The translations under genes were made by a program, and so were the position numbers. This document shows, piece after piece, positions 17,568 to 27,989 of a stretch of 64,000 bases of DNA (positions are counted from its first letter, which is position 1; every line of letters starts with the position of its first letter). The stretch covers positions 1,550,001-1,614,000 of the forward strand of contig NZ_JAGIOH010000001.1 of the NCBI RefSeq assembly GCF_017876625.1, given 5' to 3'. Below the pieces are notes generated by a model, which ran no database searches, had not been told where the DNA came from, and saw only the letters and a program-made list of their open reading frames with translations. The stretch comes from Streptomyces syringium (GTDB lineage Bacteria; Actinomycetota; Actinomycetes; Streptomycetales; Streptomycetaceae).

Positions 17568-20165
17568 TTACGGCCTGCGGGCGGAGGTGACGCGGTAGAC
17601 GTCGTAGACGCCCTCGACGCCGCGCACCGCCTTCAGGACGTGGCCCAGGTGCTTGGGGTCGCCCATCTCGAAGGTGAAGCGCGAGGTGGCGACCCGGTCG
17701 CGGGAGGTCTGCACGGCGGCGGAGAGGATGTTGACGTGCTGGTCGGACAGCACCCGGGTGACGTCCGACAGCAGCCGGGACCGGTCCAGCGCCTCCACCT
17801 GGATGGCGACCAGGAAGACCGAGGACTGGGTGGGCGCCCACTCGACCTCGAGGATCCGCTCGGGCTGCTGCGAGAGCGAGTCGACGTTGACGCAGTCGGC
17901 GCGGTGGACCGAGATGCCGTTGCCCCGGGTGACGAAGCCGATGATCGGGTCGCCGGGAACCGGGGTGCAGCAGCGGGCCAGCTTCACCCAGACGTCGTCG
18001 ACGCCCTTGACGACCACGCCCGGGTCGGCGCTGGAGCGGCGCTTGGAGCGGCCGCGGATCGGTGCGGACTCCTCGATGTCCTCGGTCGCCGCGTCCTCGC
18101 CGCCGAGGGCCTGGACGAGCTTCTGCACGACGCCCTGGGCCGCGACGTGGCCCTCGCCGATGGCGGCGTAGAGCGAGGAGATGTCGGGGTAGCGCATCTC
18201 GTGCGCGAGGGTGACGAGCGAGTCACCGGTGAGGATCCGCTGGATCGGCAGGTTCTGCTTGCGCATGGCCCGCGCGATGGCGTCCTTGCCCTGCTCGATG
18301 GCCTCGTCGCGGCGCTCCTTGGAGAACCAGGCGCGGATCTTGTTGCGGGCGCGGGGCGACTTGACGAAGCCGAGCCAGTCGCGCGAGGGCGCGGCGCCCG
18401 GCGCCTTGGAGGTGAAGACCTCCACCAGGTCGCCGTTGTCCAGGGTCGATTCGAGCGGCACGAGCCGCCCGTTGACCCGGGCGCCTATCGTGCGGTGGCC
18501 GACCTCGGTGTGCACGGCGTAGGCGAAGTCGACCGGTGTGGCACCGGCCGGGAGCGCTATGACGTCGCCCTTGGGCGTGAAGACGAAGACCTCGTTGCGC
18601 GAGAGGTCGAAGCGCAGGGACTCCAGGAACTCGCCCGGGTCCTCCGTCTCCTTCTGCCAGTCGAGCAACTGCCGCAGCCAGGCCATGTCATTGACGGTGT
18701 CCTGGTTCTTGCCGGCATTCTTGGGGACGTCCGTGCGGATCTTGGACGCTCCGGCGACGGCCTCCTGCTTGTACTTCCAGTGCGCGGCGATACCGTACTC
18801 GGCGCGGCGGTGCATGTCGAACGTGCGGATCTGCAGCTCGACGGGCTTCCCGCTGGGCCCTATGACCGTCGTGTGCAGCGACTGGTACATGTTGAACTTG
18901 GGCATCGCGATGTAGTCCTTGAACCGCCCCGGGACCGGGTTCCACCGGGCGTGGACGGTGCCGAGCGCCGCGTAGCAGTCGCGGACGGTGTCGACGAGGA
19001 CGCGGATGCCCACCAGGTCGTAGATCTCGGCGAAGTCACGGCCTCGCACGATCATCTTCTGGTAGACGCTGTAGTAGTGCTTCGGGCGGCCGGTGACGGT
19101 GGCCTTGATGCGGGCGGCGCGCAGATCGGCCTGGACCTCGTCGGTGACGATGGCCAGGTATTCGTCGCGCTTGGGGGCCCGCTCGGCGACGAGGCGGACG
19201 ATCTCGTCGTACATCTTGGGGTAGAGGATCGCGAAGGCGAGGTCCTCCAGCTCCCACTTGATGGTGTTCATGCCCAGCCGGTGTGCCAGCGGGGCGTAGA
19301 TCTCCAGGGTCTCGCGGGCCTTCTTCTCCTGCTTCTCCCGCTTGAGGTAGCGCATGGTGCGCATGTTGTGCAGGCGGTCGGCGAGCTTGATGACCAGGAC
19401 GCGCGGGTCCTTGGCCATGGCGACGACCATCTTGCGCACGGTCTCGGCCTGCGCGGCCTCGCCGAACTGCACCCGGTCGAGCTTGGTGACGCCGTCGACG
19501 AGGAGCGCGACCTGGTCGCCGAAGTCCCGGCGCAGGTCGTCCAGGCCGTACTCGGTGTCCTCGACGGTGTCGTGCAGCAGCCCCGCCATCAAGGTGGCCG
19601 GATCCATGCCCAGCTCGGCGAGGATCGTGGTGACGGCGAGGGGGTGGGTGATGTACGGGTCGCCGCTCTTGCGCTTCTGGCCGCGGTGCCAGCGCTCGGC
19701 GACCTGGTAGGCCCGCTCGATCTGGCGCAGGGTCGTGACGTCGGCCTTGGGGTCGTTGCCCCGGACGATGCGCAGCAGCGGTTCGAGGACGGGGTTGTAC
19801 GGGCTGGAGCGCTGGACGCCGAGGCGGGCGAGGCGGGCCCGGACGCGGCTGGAGGAACCGGGGCGGGGCGTGGGGCCCTGCGGGGGCGCGGGCCGGACCG
19901 GCCCGGCGCCCGCGACGGTGGCCGGCTTGTCGCCGGAGGTACGCGGCCGGGCGGCCGGGGTGGGCGCCTCGGGTCGGGAGGCGGCCTCGTGGCGGGGTTC
20001 GGCGGCGGGGGTGTTCGGCTGCGCCGCGCTCTGTCCCCCGGCCGTGGAGCCGGACTCGGGCGCACCGCTGTGGGGGCGGCCCGCGGGCGTGCCCTTGGCC
20101 GCCGCGGCCTCGGGAGACGACTGGTCCGACTGTGCGGCGGTGAGCGGCTGGGCCTTGTCTGGCAA
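17568..20165 (-). CDS. relA: Bifunctional (p)ppGpp synthetase/hydrolase RelA/SpoT
   Basis: Makes and degrades (p)ppGpp in the stringent response, which in Streptomyces also affects antibiotic production. 865 residues. The HD hydrolase domain has [10 protein letters not shown] intact. The synthetase domain has [12 protein letters not shown] and [18 protein letters not shown], followed by TGS ([15 protein letters not shown]) and a C-terminal ACT domain. The first 120 or so residues are an Ala/Pro/Gly-rich, apparently disordered extension. I choose TTG at 20165 because GAGGAG (20176-20171) sits five bases before it, whereas the GTG at 20171 overlaps that site. Confidence 0.95.
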   Translation of the reverse strand: MPDKAQPLTAAQSDQSSPEAAAAKGTPAGRPHSGAPESGSTAGGQSAAQPNTPAAEPRHEAASRPEAPTPAARPRTSGDKPATVAGAGPVRPAPPQGPTPRPGSSSRVRARLARLGVQRSSPYNPVLEPLLRIVRGNDPKADVTTLRQIERAYQVAERWHRGQKRKSGDPYITHPLAVTTILAELGMDPATLMAGLLHDTVEDTEYGLDDLRRDFGDQVALLVDGVTKLDRVQFGEAAQAETVRKMVVAMAKDPRVLVIKLADRLHNMRTMRYLKREKQEKKARETLEIYAPLAHRLGMNTIKWELEDLAFAILYPKMYDEIVRLVAERAPKRDEYLAIVTDEVQADLRAARIKATVTGRPKHYYSVYQKMIVRGRDFAEIYDLVGIRVLVDTVRDCYAALGTVHARWNPVPGRFKDYIAMPKFNMYQSLHTTVIGPSGKPVELQIRTFDMHRRAEYGIAAHWKYKQEAVAGASKIRTDVPKNAGKNQDTVNDMAWLRQLLDWQKETEDPGEFLESLRFDLSRNEVFVFTPKGDVIALPAGATPVDFAYAVHTEVGHRTIGARVNGRLVPLESTLDNGDLVEVFTSKAPGAAPSRDWLGFVKSPRARNKIRAWFSKERRDEAIEQGKDAIARAMRKQNLPIQRILTGDSLVTLAHEMRYPDISSLYAAIGEGHVAAQGVVQKLVQALGGEDAATEDIEESAPIRGRSKRRSSADPGVVVKGVDDVWVKLARCCTPVPGDPIIGFVTRGNGISVHRADCVNVDSLSQQPERILEVEWAPTQSSVFLVAIQVEALDRSRLLSDVTRVLSDQHVNILSAAVQTSRDRVATSRFTFEMGDPKHLGHVLKAVRGVEGVYDVYRVTSARRP

Positions 20166-20268
20166 GAGCACTCCTCATGCGGGGTCCGGCCCCCCGATCA
20201 GGTCCGGACTGCCATGGTATCGATCCCGGCCGGATCGCTCCCGCTGGCCCGGCACCCGAAGAGACGCG

Positions 20269-20305
20269 CGAGGCGGGCACCGGGTTCTCCCCGATGCCCG
20301 CCTCG
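20269..20305 (-). terminator. Probable apt terminator hairpin
   Basis: Arms CGAGGCGGGCA (20269-20279) and TGCCCGCCTCG (20295-20305) lie about 80 bases beyond the apt stop and upstream of relA. No T tract follows; the stem alone suggests a Streptomyces-type terminator. Confidence 0.55.
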
Positions 20306-20384
20306 TGGCCTCGCGGGCCCGTTTTCCGGGCCCCTGCGGCCGCCCTGGACCGGTTTGCGCGGTTCCATGACGTCCGGCAATGGA

Positions 20385-20951
20385 TCAGACCGTGATCAGT
20401 GCCTCCAGCGGGGCGCCCTCGAGGGCGTCCGCCAGCCGCTGCCGGCCGTCGAGGAAGCCGAGCTCCATCAGGACGGCCACACCGGCCACCTCGGCGCCGG
20501 CGCGGCGGATGAGCCGCAGCGACGCCTCGGCCGTACCGCCGGTGGCCAGCACGTCGTCGATGACCAGCACCCGGTCGCCGGCGCGCAGCGCGTCGGCGTG
20601 GATCTCGATCTCGGCGGTGCCGTACTCCAGGTCGTAGGCCTGGGCCAGCGTCGCGCCGGGCAGCTTGCCCGCCTTGCGGACGGGCACGAAGCCCAGCCCG
20701 GCGCGGACGGCGACCGGGGCGGCGAGGATGAAGCCGCGGGCCTCCAGGCCCACGACCTTGTCCGCGTCGTACCGCTCGCACAGCTCGACGAGGGCGTCGG
20801 TCAGCGCGCCGAACGCCCGGGCGTCGGCGAGCAGCGGGGTGATGTCCTTGAACATCACGCCCGGCTTCGGGTAGTCCGGCACGTCGTGGATCCGGTCGAG
20901 GAGCAGCTCACGCAGCTCCGTACCGGCCCCGCCGGTGAGCGCCGCGCTCAT
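20385..20951 (-). CDS. apt: Adenine phosphoribosyltransferase
   Basis: Salvages adenine to AMP using PRPP. 188 residues. The PRPP-binding motif VLVIDDVLATGGTAEA and the N-terminal DYPKPGVMFKDITPLL and GLEARGF segments are typical. The ATG overlaps the secF stop (ATGA), giving secD-secF-apt coupling. relA follows downstream, the conserved actinobacterial order that puts purine salvage beside (p)ppGpp metabolism. Confidence 0.95.
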   Translation of the reverse strand: MSAALTGGAGTELRELLLDRIHDVPDYPKPGVMFKDITPLLADARAFGALTDALVELCERYDADKVVGLEARGFILAAPVAVRAGLGFVPVRKAGKLPGATLAQAYDLEYGTAEIEIHADALRAGDRVLVIDDVLATGGTAEASLRLIRRAGAEVAGVAVLMELGFLDGRQRLADALEGAPLEALITV

Positions 20952-22096
20952 CGGCGCTTCCCCGACGGACGGCCGCGGCCACCGCGGCCGTCACGGCCGC
21001 CCCGGCCCGCCGACTGACGGCGGGGGCCGACGACGCCGGCCGCGGCCGTGTCGTCCTCGTCGTCACCCTCGGCGTCCTGCCCGTCCACCGCGTCCTGCGG
21101 CTGCTCCGTGCCCGACTCGCCCTTGGCGGCCGCGGCGGCGCGCTTGGCACGCACCCGCTTGGCCAGGGCCTTCATCTGCGGGTCGCGCTCCTTGAGGTCG
21201 GCGACCAGCGGGGTGGCGATGAAGATCGAGGAGTACGCGCCGGCCGCGAGGCCGACGAACAGGGCGAGCGAGATGTCGTTGAGCATGCCCGCGCCGAGGA
21301 AACCGCCGCCGATGAAGAGCAGGCCGGCGACCGGCAGCAGCGCCACGACCGTGGTGTTGATCGAACGCACCAGGGTCGAGTTGAGGCTGCGGTTGGCGAT
21401 CTCGCTGTAGGTGAAGCGGGTCTGCTTGGTGATGTCCTTCGCGCCCTCCTTGAGACCGTCGAAGACGACGACGGTGTCGTAGAGGGAGTAACCGAGGATG
21501 GTCAGCAGACCGATCACGGTGCCCGGGGTGACCTCGAAGCCGACGAGGGCGTAGATCCCGACGGTGATGGTGAGGTCGTGGATCAGGGCGACGAGGGCGG
21601 CGAGCGCCATGCGCCACTCGAAGGCGATCGCGAGGTAGATCACCACCAGGATCATGAAGATCGCCAGGCCGGTCCAGGCCTTGTTGGCGATCTGGTCGCC
21701 CCAGCTGGGGCCGACGATATCGGTGTTGATCTTGTCCAGCGGGACGTCGAGCTTCTTGGCCAGCGCCTCCTGCGTTGCCCGCGACTGCTCCGTGGTCAGT
21801 TCACTGACCTGGATGCGCAGCGTGCGGTCGCCGAGCTTCTGCACGATGGCGGTGTGCCCGGAGGTCTCCTCCGCGACGTGCTGGGCCTGGGTGGCCGAGA
21901 CCGCGGTCTTCGGGGTGTTGAAGACCGCGCCGCCGGAGAACTCGATGCCCATGTTCAGGCCACGCACCGACAGGCCGACGATGGCCGTGATGGTGATGAG
22001 GATCGAGATGCCGTACCAGATCATCCGCTTGCCGACGAAGTCGTAGCCGACCTCACCGCGGTAGAGCCGGGCGCCGAGGTTTCCGAGTTTCGACAT
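20948..22096 (-). CDS. secF: Protein translocase subunit SecF
   Basis: Membrane partner of SecD that uses the proton gradient to help SecYEG export. 382 residues with six predicted helices: helix 1 after DFVGKRMIWYG, a large external loop, then five helices. The family signature is GYSLYDTVVVFDGLKE. The C-terminal cytoplasmic tail is long, charged and Gly/Arg-rich (ending in GGRGRPSGKRR). It starts one base after the secD stop, so translation is coupled. Confidence 0.95.
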   Translation of the reverse strand: MSKLGNLGARLYRGEVGYDFVGKRMIWYGISILITITAIVGLSVRGLNMGIEFSGGAVFNTPKTAVSATQAQHVAEETSGHTAIVQKLGDRTLRIQVSELTTEQSRATQEALAKKLDVPLDKINTDIVGPSWGDQIANKAWTGLAIFMILVVIYLAIAFEWRMALAALVALIHDLTITVGIYALVGFEVTPGTVIGLLTILGYSLYDTVVVFDGLKEGAKDITKQTRFTYSEIANRSLNSTLVRSINTTVVALLPVAGLLFIGGGFLGAGMLNDISLALFVGLAAGAYSSIFIATPLVADLKERDPQMKALAKRVRAKRAAAAAKGESGTEQPQDAVDGQDAEGDDEDDTAAAGVVGPRRQSAGRGGRDGRGGRGRPSGKRR

Positions 22097-22097
22097 C

Positions 22098-23882
22098 TCA
22101 CGCCTCCTTGGGGTCGACGGGGGCGGCGGGGCGGCGGGAGGCCCGCAGCGGCGGCTTGACGCCGAGACGCTTGGGGTCCAGACCGGACCACGGGTGGCCG
22201 CTGGCGAAGAACTTGCGGCGCGCGAGGAGCGTCATGAGCGGCTTGGTGAAGAAGAAGACCACGACGACGTCGAGGAGTGTGGTCAGACCGAGCGTGAACG
22301 CGAAGCCCTGCACCTTGCCGACGGTGACGATGAAGAGCACCGCGGCGGCGAGGAAGGAGACGAAGTCGGAGACCAGGATGGTGCGACGGGCACGCGGCCA
22401 GCCACGCTCGACGGCCGGGCGCAGGGACCGGCCCTCCCGGATCTCGTCCCGGATCCGCTCGAAGTAGACGATGAAGGAGTCGGCGGTGATGCCGATCGCC
22501 ACGATGGCACCGCAGACGGCCGGCAGGTTCAGCGCGAAGCCGAGGGCGATACCGAGCAGCACCATGATCGTGTAGGTGAGGATCGCGGAGACCAGGAGGC
22601 TGGCCAGGGCGACGAGCGCCAGTCCGCGGTAGTACGCCACCAGGTAGATGATCACGAGGATGAGGCCGATGGCACCGGCGATCAGACCGGCGCGCAGCTG
22701 CTCACCGCCGAGCGCGGGGCTGACCGTGGTCTCGGTGACGACGTCGAAGGACAGCGGCAGCGCACCGTAGGACAGCACGTTGGCGAGGTCCCGGGAGCTC
22801 TCCTGGGTGAACCCGCCGGAGATCTCCGCCTGGCCGCCGGCGATGGAGCTGGTCACCGAGGGGTCGGAGACGACCTCGCCGTCCAGGACGATCGCGAACT
22901 GGTTCTGCGGGGGCTGCTGGGTCGCCAGCTTGCCCGTGACGTCGGCGAACTTCTTGGCGCCGTCCTTGGTGAACTTGAGCTGGACGATCCAGCCCTTGCC
23001 CTGTTGGGTGTCGATGACGGCGGAGGCCTTGTCCACGCCGGTGCCCTCGACGGCCACCGGACCGAGGATCTCCTTGGCGGAGCCGTCGGTCTTGCAGGCG
23101 ACGATGGGGTCGCTGGCCTTGGCGGCGGCCGCCGCCTCGCTCGCCTTGGCGCGGGACGCCGGGGTGGAGCAGTCGAGCGCCGCGAGCTGCTTCTGCAGCG
23201 CGGCGACGTCACCCGGGGCCGGCGTGGGCGTGGGCGCCTTCGGGTCCTTCTTGTCGGACCCGGCCTTGCCGTCCTTGGCCGAGGCGCTCGGGTCAACCGC
23301 GGGGTTGGCCTTGAGGGCGTCGGTGACGGCGCGGCCCTGGGGGCTGGCGGACGCGGAGGACGAGCCGGACGGCTTGGTCTTGTCGTCCTTGCTCTTGTCG
23401 TCCTTGTCCTTGGCCTTGTCCTTGTCCTTGTCGCCGACCGAGGCACTCGGCTTGGGCTCGGGGGACTTGACCCCGGGGGCCGAGGTCAGGACGGGGCGGA
23501 AGCCCAGCTTGGCGGTGGTACCGACCTGCTGACGGGCCTGCTTCGCGTTCGTCCCCTTGGGGATGTTCACGATGATGTGCTTCGCGCCCTGCGTCTGCAC
23601 CTCGGATTCCGAGACGCCCAGACCGTTGACACGCCGGTCCATGATGCCGACCGCGGTGTCCATGTTGGTCTTGTTGATCGCGTTGGGCTTGCCGGGCTCG
23701 TTCTTGGCTTCCAGCGTGAAGCTGGTGCCGCCCGCGAGATCGATGCCCAATCGTGGCGTGGTGTCGCCGGAGGCGAACATGCCCCCGATGAGCGCCACCA
23801 TGGCGATCAGGATCAGGGCCAGGACGCGGCCCGGCCTGCCCTGGCCGCCCGGGGACCTGCGGCCCTTCTTCGGTGCTGCCAC
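22098..23882 (-). CDS. secD: Protein translocase subunit SecD
   Basis: Export-assisting membrane protein with SecF. 594 residues; GTG start. It has an N-terminal helix (VLALILIAMVALIGGMFA), the P1 domain beginning LGIDLAGGTSFTLEA, and C-terminal helices with GITADSFIVYFERIRDE. An unusually long Lys/Asp- and Ser/Pro/Ala-rich, low-complexity insertion (about residues 137-225) lies in the extracytoplasmic part, where E. coli SecD is compact. A hairpin and about 150 bases separate it from yajC upstream, so it may have its own promoter. Confidence 0.95.
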   Translation of the reverse strand: MAAPKKGRRSPGGQGRPGRVLALILIAMVALIGGMFASGDTTPRLGIDLAGGTSFTLEAKNEPGKPNAINKTNMDTAVGIMDRRVNGLGVSESEVQTQGAKHIIVNIPKGTNAKQARQQVGTTAKLGFRPVLTSAPGVKSPEPKPSASVGDKDKDKAKDKDDKSKDDKTKPSGSSSASASPQGRAVTDALKANPAVDPSASAKDGKAGSDKKDPKAPTPTPAPGDVAALQKQLAALDCSTPASRAKASEAAAAAKASDPIVACKTDGSAKEILGPVAVEGTGVDKASAVIDTQQGKGWIVQLKFTKDGAKKFADVTGKLATQQPPQNQFAIVLDGEVVSDPSVTSSIAGGQAEISGGFTQESSRDLANVLSYGALPLSFDVVTETTVSPALGGEQLRAGLIAGAIGLILVIIYLVAYYRGLALVALASLLVSAILTYTIMVLLGIALGFALNLPAVCGAIVAIGITADSFIVYFERIRDEIREGRSLRPAVERGWPRARRTILVSDFVSFLAAAVLFIVTVGKVQGFAFTLGLTTLLDVVVVFFFTKPLMTLLARRKFFASGHPWSGLDPKRLGVKPPLRASRRPAAPVDPKEA

Positions 23883-23982
23883 CTTGTCGTTTCTCCCTGT
23901 CCAACCGCCGGGCGTCGGGTGTTCGCCGGACGGCCACGATGTGTTGTGGGGACTTGCCCCCCGCCGGAGCCTAGACCGTAAG

Positions 23983-24020
23983 AGAACCGCGGCACACCGC
24001 TCGGTGGGTGTTCCGCGGTT
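23983..24020 (-). terminator. Hairpin between yajC and secD
   Basis: Arms 23983-23997 and 24006-24020 pair with a single mismatch around an 8-base loop. It lies just past the yajC stop on the minus strand and before secD, so it may attenuate or end the yajC transcript. Confidence 0.65.
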
Positions 24021-24031
24021 CCTTGAAGGGG

Positions 24032-24505
24032 TTACTTGGCGTCGGCGTCGCCGTCCCGCTTGGCGTCCTTCGCCGAGGCTTCGCCCGATTCGTCGGCCTT
24101 GTCAGCCTTGTCGGCCGCGGCCTCGGGGGCCTCCTTGCCGAGGTCGATCTTCTTCTCGTCGGCCGGGGCGTCGCCCTCGGTCAGCGAGGAGGCGTCGTCG
24201 GGGACCTCGGTCTCGTCGGGCTCGATGCCGTGGACGATGCGGTTGTACTCCTCGTCCTCCAGGACGGCGCCGATGGAGTTCTTCGCGTAGATCGCGTGGA
24301 CGCCCGGGGCGACCTCGAGGAGCACGGAGTCCTCGCTGATCTCCTTGACGGTCGCGTACATGCCGCCGATCGTCCGCACACCGGTGCCCGGCTGCATCTG
24401 GTCGCGCATCTGCGCGGCCTGGCGCTGCTTGTTCTTGGCCGATCGCGTCATCAGGAACATGGCCCCGATGAGCACGATGAACGGCAGGAGAGTCACGATA
24501 TTCAC
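24032..24505 (-). CDS. yajC: Preprotein translocase subunit YajC
   Basis: Small SecDF-associated membrane protein. 157 residues; GTG start (VNIVTLLPFIVLIGAMFLM). One N-terminal helix is followed by the conserved QMQPGTGVRTIGGMYATV region and an acidic, low-complexity C-terminal tail (EAPEAAADKADKADESGE). It sits between ruvB and secD as in other actinobacteria. Confidence 0.93.
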   Translation of the reverse strand: MNIVTLLPFIVLIGAMFLMTRSAKNKQRQAAQMRDQMQPGTGVRTIGGMYATVKEISEDSVLLEVAPGVHAIYAKNSIGAVLEDEEYNRIVHGIEPDETEVPDDASSLTEGDAPADEKKIDLGKEAPEAAADKADKADESGEASAKDAKRDGDADAK

Positions 24506-24668
24506 GGGGCGGGGTTTCCTTCACACGACCGCAGGGGGGCGGCCTGGTCTTCGGGGGTGGTATGCCGCACCGATACGGACGGCATCGGCGGAGTCTAAGC
24601 GAGTCCGCGCCTAACGAACAACGCTCAGCATGGCACCGGGGTTCCTGAGGCGAGAAGTCCCCGCGCCG

Positions 24669-25757
24669 TCACCCGCCGAAGAGTCCCTGCTGGCCGGGGC
24701 CGCCCGCGGCCTGCTGGGGCGGCACCATACCGAGGTGCGCCCAGGCCGCCGGGGTCGCGACCCGGCCCCGGGGGGTACGGGCCAGCAGACCCTCCCGGAC
24801 GAGGAAGGGCTCGGCGACCTCCTCGACCGTCTCGCGCTCCTCGCCGACGGCGACGGCGAGGGTGGACAGGCCGACGGGGCCGCCACCGAAGAGCTTGAGC
24901 AGCGCGGTCAGCACGGCCCGGTCCAGCCGGTCCAGGCCCCGGCCGTCGACCTCGTAGACATTCAGCGCCTGGGCGGCGATCTCGCGTGTCACGACACCGT
25001 CGGCCTTGACCTGGGCGTAGTCGCGCACCCGGCGCAGCAGCCGGTTGGCGATGCGCGGGGTGCCGCGGGAGCGGCCGGCGATCTCGGCGGCCCCGTCGCC
25101 CTCTATCTCCACGTCCAGGAGACGGGCCGAGCGGTGGATGACGCGCTGGAGCTCGGCCGGGGCGTAGAACTCCATGTGCCCGGTGAAACCGAAGCGGTCC
25201 CGCAGCGGGGGCGGCAGCAGTCCGGCCCGGGTAGTGGCGCCGACGAGGGTGAAGGGCGGCAGCTCCAGCGGGATGGCGGTGGCGCCGGGGCCCTTGCCGA
25301 CGATGACGTCGACGCGGAAGTCCTCCATCGCCATGTACAGCATCTCCTCGGCGGGCCGGGACATGCGGTGGATCTCGTCGAGGAAGAGGACCTCGCCCTC
25401 GGTGAGGGAGGACAGGATCGCGGCCAGGTCGCCGGCGTGCTGGATGGCGGGGCCGGAGGTGATGCGGATGGGGGCGCCCATCTCGGCGGCGATGATCATC
25501 GAGAGGGTGGTCTTGCCGAGCCCGGGCGCGCCCGAGAGCAGGACGTGGTCGGCGGTGGCTCCGCGCTGGCGGGCGGCGCGGAGCACGAGGTCGAGCTGCT
25601 CGCGGACCCGCTCCTGCCCGACGAATTCGTCGAGGTCCTTGGGGCGCAGGGCCGCCTCGACGGCCTGGTCCTCGCCGTCGGCGAGGGACCCGACCAGCCG
25701 GTCGCCTGCGGCGTACGGGCCGTCTGTCTCGGGGGCGGACTCGTCGTCCCAGTTCAC
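24669..25757 (-). CDS. ruvB: Holliday junction branch migration helicase RuvB
   Basis: Hexameric AAA+ motor that moves Holliday junctions with RuvA. 362 residues from the GTG at 25757 ([12 protein letters not shown]), which has TGAGG upstream; the longer frame adds 13 unlikely residues. Walker [10 protein letters not shown], Walker [11 protein letters not shown], the sensor ATTRAG and the arginine-finger region PLRDRFG are all present. A short Gly/Gln-rich tail ends in GLFGG. It lies downstream of ruvA with a 111-base gap. Confidence 0.96.
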   Translation of the reverse strand: MNWDDESAPETDGPYAAGDRLVGSLADGEDQAVEAALRPKDLDEFVGQERVREQLDLVLRAARQRGATADHVLLSGAPGLGKTTLSMIIAAEMGAPIRITSGPAIQHAGDLAAILSSLTEGEVLFLDEIHRMSRPAEEMLYMAMEDFRVDVIVGKGPGATAIPLELPPFTLVGATTRAGLLPPPLRDRFGFTGHMEFYAPAELQRVIHRSARLLDVEIEGDGAAEIAGRSRGTPRIANRLLRRVRDYAQVKADGVVTREIAAQALNVYEVDGRGLDRLDRAVLTALLKLFGGGPVGLSTLAVAVGEERETVEEVAEPFLVREGLLARTPRGRVATPAAWAHLGMVPPQQAAGGPGQQGLFGG

Positions 25758-25868
25758 GGGTTGAACCTCACGGTCGGTAATGGTGCGGGGCGGCACGGTC
25801 GGGCCGCCGGTGGCTGATCGGGGTCCGCCCGGGCCTCCCGGGCGGCGGGAAGGGCTGAGGCCCCTCCG

Positions 25869-26492
25869 TCAGCGGGCCCGGTTCAGGCTCTGCAGCGCCG
25901 CACGCAGCAGCTGGCCGACCTGCGGTGTGCCACCGTCGGCGGTCACCGCCTCGGCCTGCGGTGCCACCGTCTCCATCGCCTCCTCCGCCTCCCGGGCGGC
26001 GTAGCCGAGGCCCACCAGCGCGGCGAGCAGTTGCTCGCGCCAGCTCCCGGCGGCGGAGGCACCGCTGCGGGCGGGGCCGCCGGGGCCGACCGGGTCGCCG
26101 AGGCGGTCCTTGAGCTCGAGCAACAGGCGCTGTGCGCCCTTCTTCCCGATGCCGGGCACGGCGGTGAGCGCCTTCTCGTCGCCGGTGGAGACGGCACGGC
26201 GCAGGGCATCGGGGTCGTGCACCGCGAGCATGGCCTGGGCCAGCCGCGGACCGACGCCGCTGGCCGTCTGCAGCAGCTCGAAGACCTGGCGCTCGTCGTC
26301 GTCGGCGAAGCCGTAGAGGGTCAGGGACTCCTCGCGCACGACGAGGGACGTCGCGAGCTTGGCCTGCTGGCCGATGCGGAGCGTGGAGATCGTGTTCGGG
26401 GTGCACAGGACAGCCATGCCGACGCCGCCGACCTCGATGACGGCGGTGTCGGGTGCGAGGGCCGCGACCGGCCCGGAGACAAAGGCGATCAT
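25869..26492 (-). CDS. ruvA: Holliday junction DNA helicase subunit RuvA
   Basis: Binds four-way junctions and loads RuvB. 207 residues. The OB-fold N-terminus begins [12 protein letters not shown]. Two helix-hairpin-helix motifs are [12 protein letters not shown] and [13 protein letters not shown], and the C-terminal domain that contacts RuvB follows an Ala/Gly/Pro linker. The ATG overlaps the ruvC stop by four bases (ATGA), which fixes the start. Confidence 0.95.
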   Translation of the reverse strand: MIAFVSGPVAALAPDTAVIEVGGVGMAVLCTPNTISTLRIGQQAKLATSLVVREESLTLYGFADDDERQVFELLQTASGVGPRLAQAMLAVHDPDALRRAVSTGDEKALTAVPGIGKKGAQRLLLELKDRLGDPVGPGGPARSGASAAGSWREQLLAALVGLGYAAREAEEAMETVAPQAEAVTADGGTPQVGQLLRAALQSLNRAR

Positions 26493-27052
26493 GCGCTGCC
26501 CTTCAGGGTTCGTACGGCCGCATCCGGCAGCCGGTGGGTGCGGCGGTGGGCGGCGACGGCCTGCTGGAGGCGGTTGGTCGCCGGGGCCCGCCAGATGTGA
26601 CAGATGGCCAGGGCCAGGGCGTCGGCGGCGTCGGCCGGCTTGGGCGGCGCGTCGAGCCGCAGCAGCCGGGTGACCATGGCGCCGACCTGTGCCTTGTCGG
26701 CCCGGCCGGAGCCGGTGACGGCCGCCTTGACCTCGCTGGGGGTGTGCAGGGCGACGGGCAGTCCGCGGCGGGCGGCACAGAGCATGGCGACGGCGCTGGC
26801 CTGGGCGGTGCCCATGACCGTGCGGACATTGTGCTGGCTGAACACGCGCTCCACGGCGACGTATTCGGGCCGGAACTCGTCCAGCCACTGCTCGATGCCC
26901 TGCTCGACGAGGACGAGCCGCTCGGCGATGTCGGTGTCCGCCGGGGTCCGCACGACACCGACGCCGACCATGGTCAGCGGTCGGCCGGCGACGCCGTCCA
27001 CCACACCGACGCCACAGCGCGTCAGCCCCGGGTCCACACCCAACACCCGCAT
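26489..27052 (-). CDS. ruvC: Crossover junction endodeoxyribonuclease RuvC
   Basis: Resolves Holliday junctions. 187 residues from the ATG at 27052, which has GGAGGG upstream; an in-frame upstream ATG adds 18 residues without a family match. Acidic active-site residues are seen in [23 protein letters not shown], and [14 protein letters not shown], so the enzyme should be active. It is the first gene of ruvC-ruvA-ruvB, separated from yebC by a strong terminator. Confidence 0.95.
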   Translation of the reverse strand: MRVLGVDPGLTRCGVGVVDGVAGRPLTMVGVGVVRTPADTDIAERLVLVEQGIEQWLDEFRPEYVAVERVFSQHNVRTVMGTAQASAVAMLCAARRGLPVALHTPSEVKAAVTGSGRADKAQVGAMVTRLLRLDAPPKPADAADALALAICHIWRAPATNRLQQAVAAHRRTHRLPDAAVRTLKGSA

Positions 27053-27108
27053 CGCGGCCCTCCCTTCGGTCAGCTGTTTGTGCAGGCTATCGGCTGCCAC
27101 TGACAAAG

Positions 27109-27143
27109 CGACGGGCCGACGGAGTGTGTCCGTCGGCCCGTCG
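27109..27143 (-). terminator. yebC terminator
   Basis: A 15-bp perfect inverted repeat (27109-27123 and 27129-27143) around GTGTG lies between the yebC stop and ruvC, and the minus strand continues with a GCTTTG stretch. It makes yebC a separate transcription unit from ruvCAB. Confidence 0.85.
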
Positions 27144-27174
27144 TGCTCTGTTCGCGGAGATCAGGCGTCGGCCA

Positions 27175-27927
27175 TCAGGCGTCGACCTTGGCCATGACCT
27201 CGTCGGAGACATCGAAGTTGGCGAAGACGTTCTGCACGTCGTCGCTGTCCTCCAGCGCGTCGATGAGCTTGAAGATCTTGCGCGCGCCGTCCTCGTCCAG
27301 CTCGACCTGCATGGTCGGCAGGAAGTTGGCGTCGGCCGAGTCGTAGTCGATGCCGGCGTCGACGAGGGCGGTGCGGACCGCGACCATGTCGGTGGCCTCG
27401 CTGACGACCTCGAAGGTCTCGCCGAGGTCGTTGACCTCTTCGGCACCCGCGTCGAGGACCGCGCCCAGGACGTCGTCCTCGCTCAGCTCACCCTTGGGGA
27501 CGATGATGACGCCCTTGCGGTTGAAGAGGTACGACACCGAGCCGGGGTCGGCCATCGAGCCGCCGTTGCGGGTCATGGCGACGCGCACGTCGGAGGCGGC
27601 GCGGTTGCGGTTGTCGGTGAGGCACTCGATGAGCACCGCGACGCCGTTCGGCCCGTAGCCCTCGTACATGATGGTCTGGTAGTCGGCGCCGCCGGCTTCG
27701 AGACCCGCGCCGCGCTTGACGGCACTGTCGATGTTCTTGTTGGGGACCGAGCTCTTCTTGGCCTTCTGGATGGCGTCGAAGAGCGTCGGGTTACCGGCCG
27801 GGTCGGCGCCGCCCGTACGGGCCGCCACCTCGATGTTCTTGATCATCTTCGCGAAGAGCTTGCCGCGCTTGGCGTCGATCACGGCCTTCTTGTGCTTCGT
27901 CGTAGCCCATTTAGAGTGGCCGGACAT
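27175..27927 (-). CDS. yebC: YebC/PmpR family transcriptional or translational regulator
   Basis: A 250-residue YebC/TACO1-family protein with the N-terminal signature [14 protein letters not shown] and the segment [17 protein letters not shown]. Family members have been described as DNA-binding regulators and, more recently, as translation factors for difficult stretches such as polyproline. GGAGACAGGCGG precedes the ATG. It lies between pdxT and ruvC, a common order in Gram-positive bacteria. Confidence 0.93.
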   Translation of the reverse strand: MSGHSKWATTKHKKAVIDAKRGKLFAKMIKNIEVAARTGGADPAGNPTLFDAIQKAKKSSVPNKNIDSAVKRGAGLEAGGADYQTIMYEGYGPNGVAVLIECLTDNRNRAASDVRVAMTRNGGSMADPGSVSYLFNRKGVIIVPKGELSEDDVLGAVLDAGAEEVNDLGETFEVVSEATDMVAVRTALVDAGIDYDSADANFLPTMQVELDEDGARKIFKLIDALEDSDDVQNVFANFDVSDEVMAKVDA

Positions 27928-27989
27928 CCGCCTGTCTCCTTCGCGTAACCAATTACTTAACGAACGACTGAGATCCTACCGGGACCGGT

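Noticed and set aside
17559..21017. Plus-strand open frame of about 1150 residues
   Set aside because: Antisense to relA and apt; Val/Asp/Gly-rich shadow of GC-rich coding sequence without any recognisable domain.
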